Shown in pieces: positions 62,471 through 64,000 of a stretch of 64,000 nucleotides of DNA. The stretch's first letter is position 1, and each line of letters starts with the position of its first letter. The position numbers and the translations under genes were made by a program. The stretch comes from Bin52 sp965243345 (lineage in GTDB: Bacteria; Pseudomonadota; Alphaproteobacteria; Thalassobaculales; Thalassobaculaceae). The notes under the pieces are model-generated. The model was not told the origin of the DNA. It searched no databases and saw nothing but the letters and a program-made list of their open reading frames with translations. The stretch is taken from contig CBDEUR010000003.1 in NCBI GenBank assembly GCA_965243345.1, positions 1,178,001-1,242,000 of the forward strand. Reading direction: 5' to 3'.

Positions 62471-63985
62471 ATGGGCAACGACTGGCCGCTCCTCTCCCTG
62501 ATCACCTTCCTTCCCCTTGCCGGATGCCTGTTCATCCTGTTCGTGCGCGGTGACGAAGCGACGGTTGCCCGCAATTCCCGCAATATCGCGCTGTGGGCCT
62601 CGATACCGACCTTCCTGCTGTCGGTCCTGCTGTGGGTGAACTTCGATGCGACCACCGCCGAGTTCCAGTTTGTGGAACGGGCGACCTGGATCCCGGGTTC
62701 GGACATCAGCTACCACATGGGGATCGACGGGATTTCACTGTTCTTCGTGCTGCTGTCGACCTTCCTGACCCCGATCTGCATCCTTGCCAGCTGGGATGCG
62801 ATCCGGGTCCGGGTCCGGGAATACATGATCGCGTTCCTGGTGCTCGAGACCATGATGGTCGGCATGTTCTGTGCGCTCGACCTGCTGGTCTTCTACATCT
62901 TCTTCGAGGGTGTCCTGATCCCGATGTTCATCATCATCGGGGTCTGGGGAGGACCGAGACGGGTCTATGCCGCCTTCAAGTTCTTCCTCTACACCCTGCT
63001 CGGCTCGGTGCTGATGCTGGTGGCGATGCTGACCATGTTCTTCACCGCCGGCACCACCGACATTCCCGCGCTCATGACCGTCGGGTTCGCAACGACGCTC
63101 CAGCCGTGGCTGTGGCTCGCCTTCCTGGCCTCATTTGCCGTCAAGGTCCCGATGTGGCCGGTCCACACCTGGCTGCCGGACGCGCACGTGGAGGCACCCA
63201 CGGCCGGATCGGTGATCCTTGCCGGGGTGCTGCTGAAGATGGGTGGTTATGGCTTCCTCAGGTTCTCGATCCCGATGTTCCCGGAAGCAACCGAACTGTT
63301 CACCCCGCTCATCTACACGCTGAGCGTCGTCGCGGTGATCTACACCTCCCTGGTGGCTCTGGCACAGGACGACCTGAAGAAGCTCATCGCCTACTCCTCC
63401 GTCGCCCACATGGGTTTCGTGACCATCGGCATGTTCACGCTGAACGAGCAGGGTGTGCAGGGCTCGATCTTCCAGATGCTGAGCCACGGTATCGTCTCGG
63501 CCGCGCTGTTCCTGTGCGTCGGCGTGGTGTACGACCGCATCCACACCCGCGAGATCGCCGCATACGGCGGCCTGGTCAACCGCATGCCACGCTACGCCCT
63601 GGTGTTCATGATTTTCACCATGGCGTCAGTCGGTCTGCCGGCAACCAGCGGGTTCGTCGGGGAATTCCTGGTCCTGGCCGGCGCATTTGCCGAGAGCACG
63701 GTGCTGGCGGCGCTCGCCGCGACCGGCGTGGTTCTGGGCGCGGCCTACATGCTCTGGGTATACCGGCGCATCATCTTCGGCACGCTGGAGAAGGAAAACC
63801 TCAAGGGCATCCTCGACCTGTCACCGCGCGAGGTGTGTGTCTTCGCACCGCTGGTGGTCCTGGTGTTCTGGATGGGCCTGTACCCGGCGTCGTTCCTCGA
63901 CATGATGGCGGTCTCGGTCGATCACCTGATTGCCCGACACCAACTCGCGCTCGGCGAAGCCGGCGTGATCGTCGCGACCCGCTGA
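62471..63985 (+). CDS. nuoM: NADH-quinone oxidoreductase subunit M
   Basis: A 504-residue antiporter-like proton-pumping subunit with about 14 helices. Conserved parts are YHMGIDGISLFFVLLSTFLT, FFEGVLIPMFIIIGVWGG, the discontinuous-helix segment FAVKVPMWPVHTWLPDAHVE, and SSVAHMGFVTIGMF. The last 15 bases of the window contain a strong ribosome site (gggaggga), consistent with nuoN starting just outside. Confidence 0.97.
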   Translation: MGNDWPLLSLITFLPLAGCLFILFVRGDEATVARNSRNIALWASIPTFLLSVLLWVNFDATTAEFQFVERATWIPGSDISYHMGIDGISLFFVLLSTFLTPICILASWDAIRVRVREYMIAFLVLETMMVGMFCALDLLVFYIFFEGVLIPMFIIIGVWGGPRRVYAAFKFFLYTLLGSVLMLVAMLTMFFTAGTTDIPALMTVGFATTLQPWLWLAFLASFAVKVPMWPVHTWLPDAHVEAPTAGSVILAGVLLKMGGYGFLRFSIPMFPEATELFTPLIYTLSVVAVIYTSLVALAQDDLKKLIAYSSVAHMGFVTIGMFTLNEQGVQGSIFQMLSHGIVSAALFLCVGVVYDRIHTREIAAYGGLVNRMPRYALVFMIFTMASVGLPATSGFVGEFLVLAGAFAESTVLAALAATGVVLGAAYMLWVYRRIIFGTLEKENLKGILDLSPREVCVFAPLVVLVFWMGLYPASFLDMMAVSVDHLIARHQLALGEAGVIVATR

Positions 63986-64000
63986 CCGGGAGGGAGTCCC

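Overview
The window is a GC-rich, gene-dense stretch of what looks like an alphaproteobacterial chromosome, probably Rhodospirillales-like or a marine relative (inference). Supporting features are the orders hom-glpX-recJ, glnB-glnA and tig-clpP-clpX-lon-hup-tRNA-Val, a fourteen-subunit type nuo operon with separate nuoC and nuoD, a class I PHA synthase, and many catabolic dehydrogenases and CoA enzymes. No plasmid, phage or CRISPR signature was seen. The only mobile trace is a frameshifted fragment of an IS5-type transposase near 13.5 kb.

Layout. 1-10.6 kb: a plus-strand, tightly packed catabolic cluster. It holds a truncated amidohydrolase, a GST, a PuuE-like deacetylase, an MmgE/PrpD protein, a PaaK-like acyl-CoA ligase, a PECR-like enoyl-CoA reductase of the SDR family, a non-pyrrolysine MttB-family protein, a DddP-type (DMSP lyase) M24 protein with every published metal ligand in place, and a ThDP enzyme. 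10.6-13.3 kb: phaC with a TTGCA-G-TGCAA operator, and a methyltransferase. 13.4-15 kb: the transposase relic, a tiny lipoprotein and an OmpA-like protein. 15-19.2 kb: hom, glpX, recJ. 19.2-22.8 kb: a DUF3299 protein, an ABC exporter-type permease and ATPase, and a secreted cyclase-family hydrolase. 23-25.6 kb: a CxCxC small protein, two tRNA-Glu genes, an LLM oxidoreductase and msrB. 25.7-31.5 kb: two MFS transporters, an acyl-CoA-dehydrogenase-like flavoprotein, a ketopantoate-reductase-like protein and an SDR. 31.6-36.7 kb: parE, a threonine-synthase-like gene, glnA, glnB with a sigma-54 promoter. 36.9-43.6 kb: two aminotransferases, a CoA-transferase, tRNA-His, nnrD/E, malonyl-CoA decarboxylase. 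43.7-51.1 kb: tRNA-Leu, tig-clpP-clpX-lon-hup, tRNA-Val, a 647-base non-coding gap, tRNA-Asp. 51.2-64 kb: nuoA to nuoM, with nuoN presumably just beyond.

The second half is conserved housekeeping. The first 10.6 kb is the accessory region of most interest. If the DddP-like protein releases acrylate, the neighbouring ligase, enoyl-CoA reductase, PrpD-family protein and GST could together activate, reduce and detoxify it. That chain is an inference from family membership and gene order and is not established. PhaC and malonyl-CoA decarboxylase fit a carbon-storing heterotroph that handles many acyl-CoAs.
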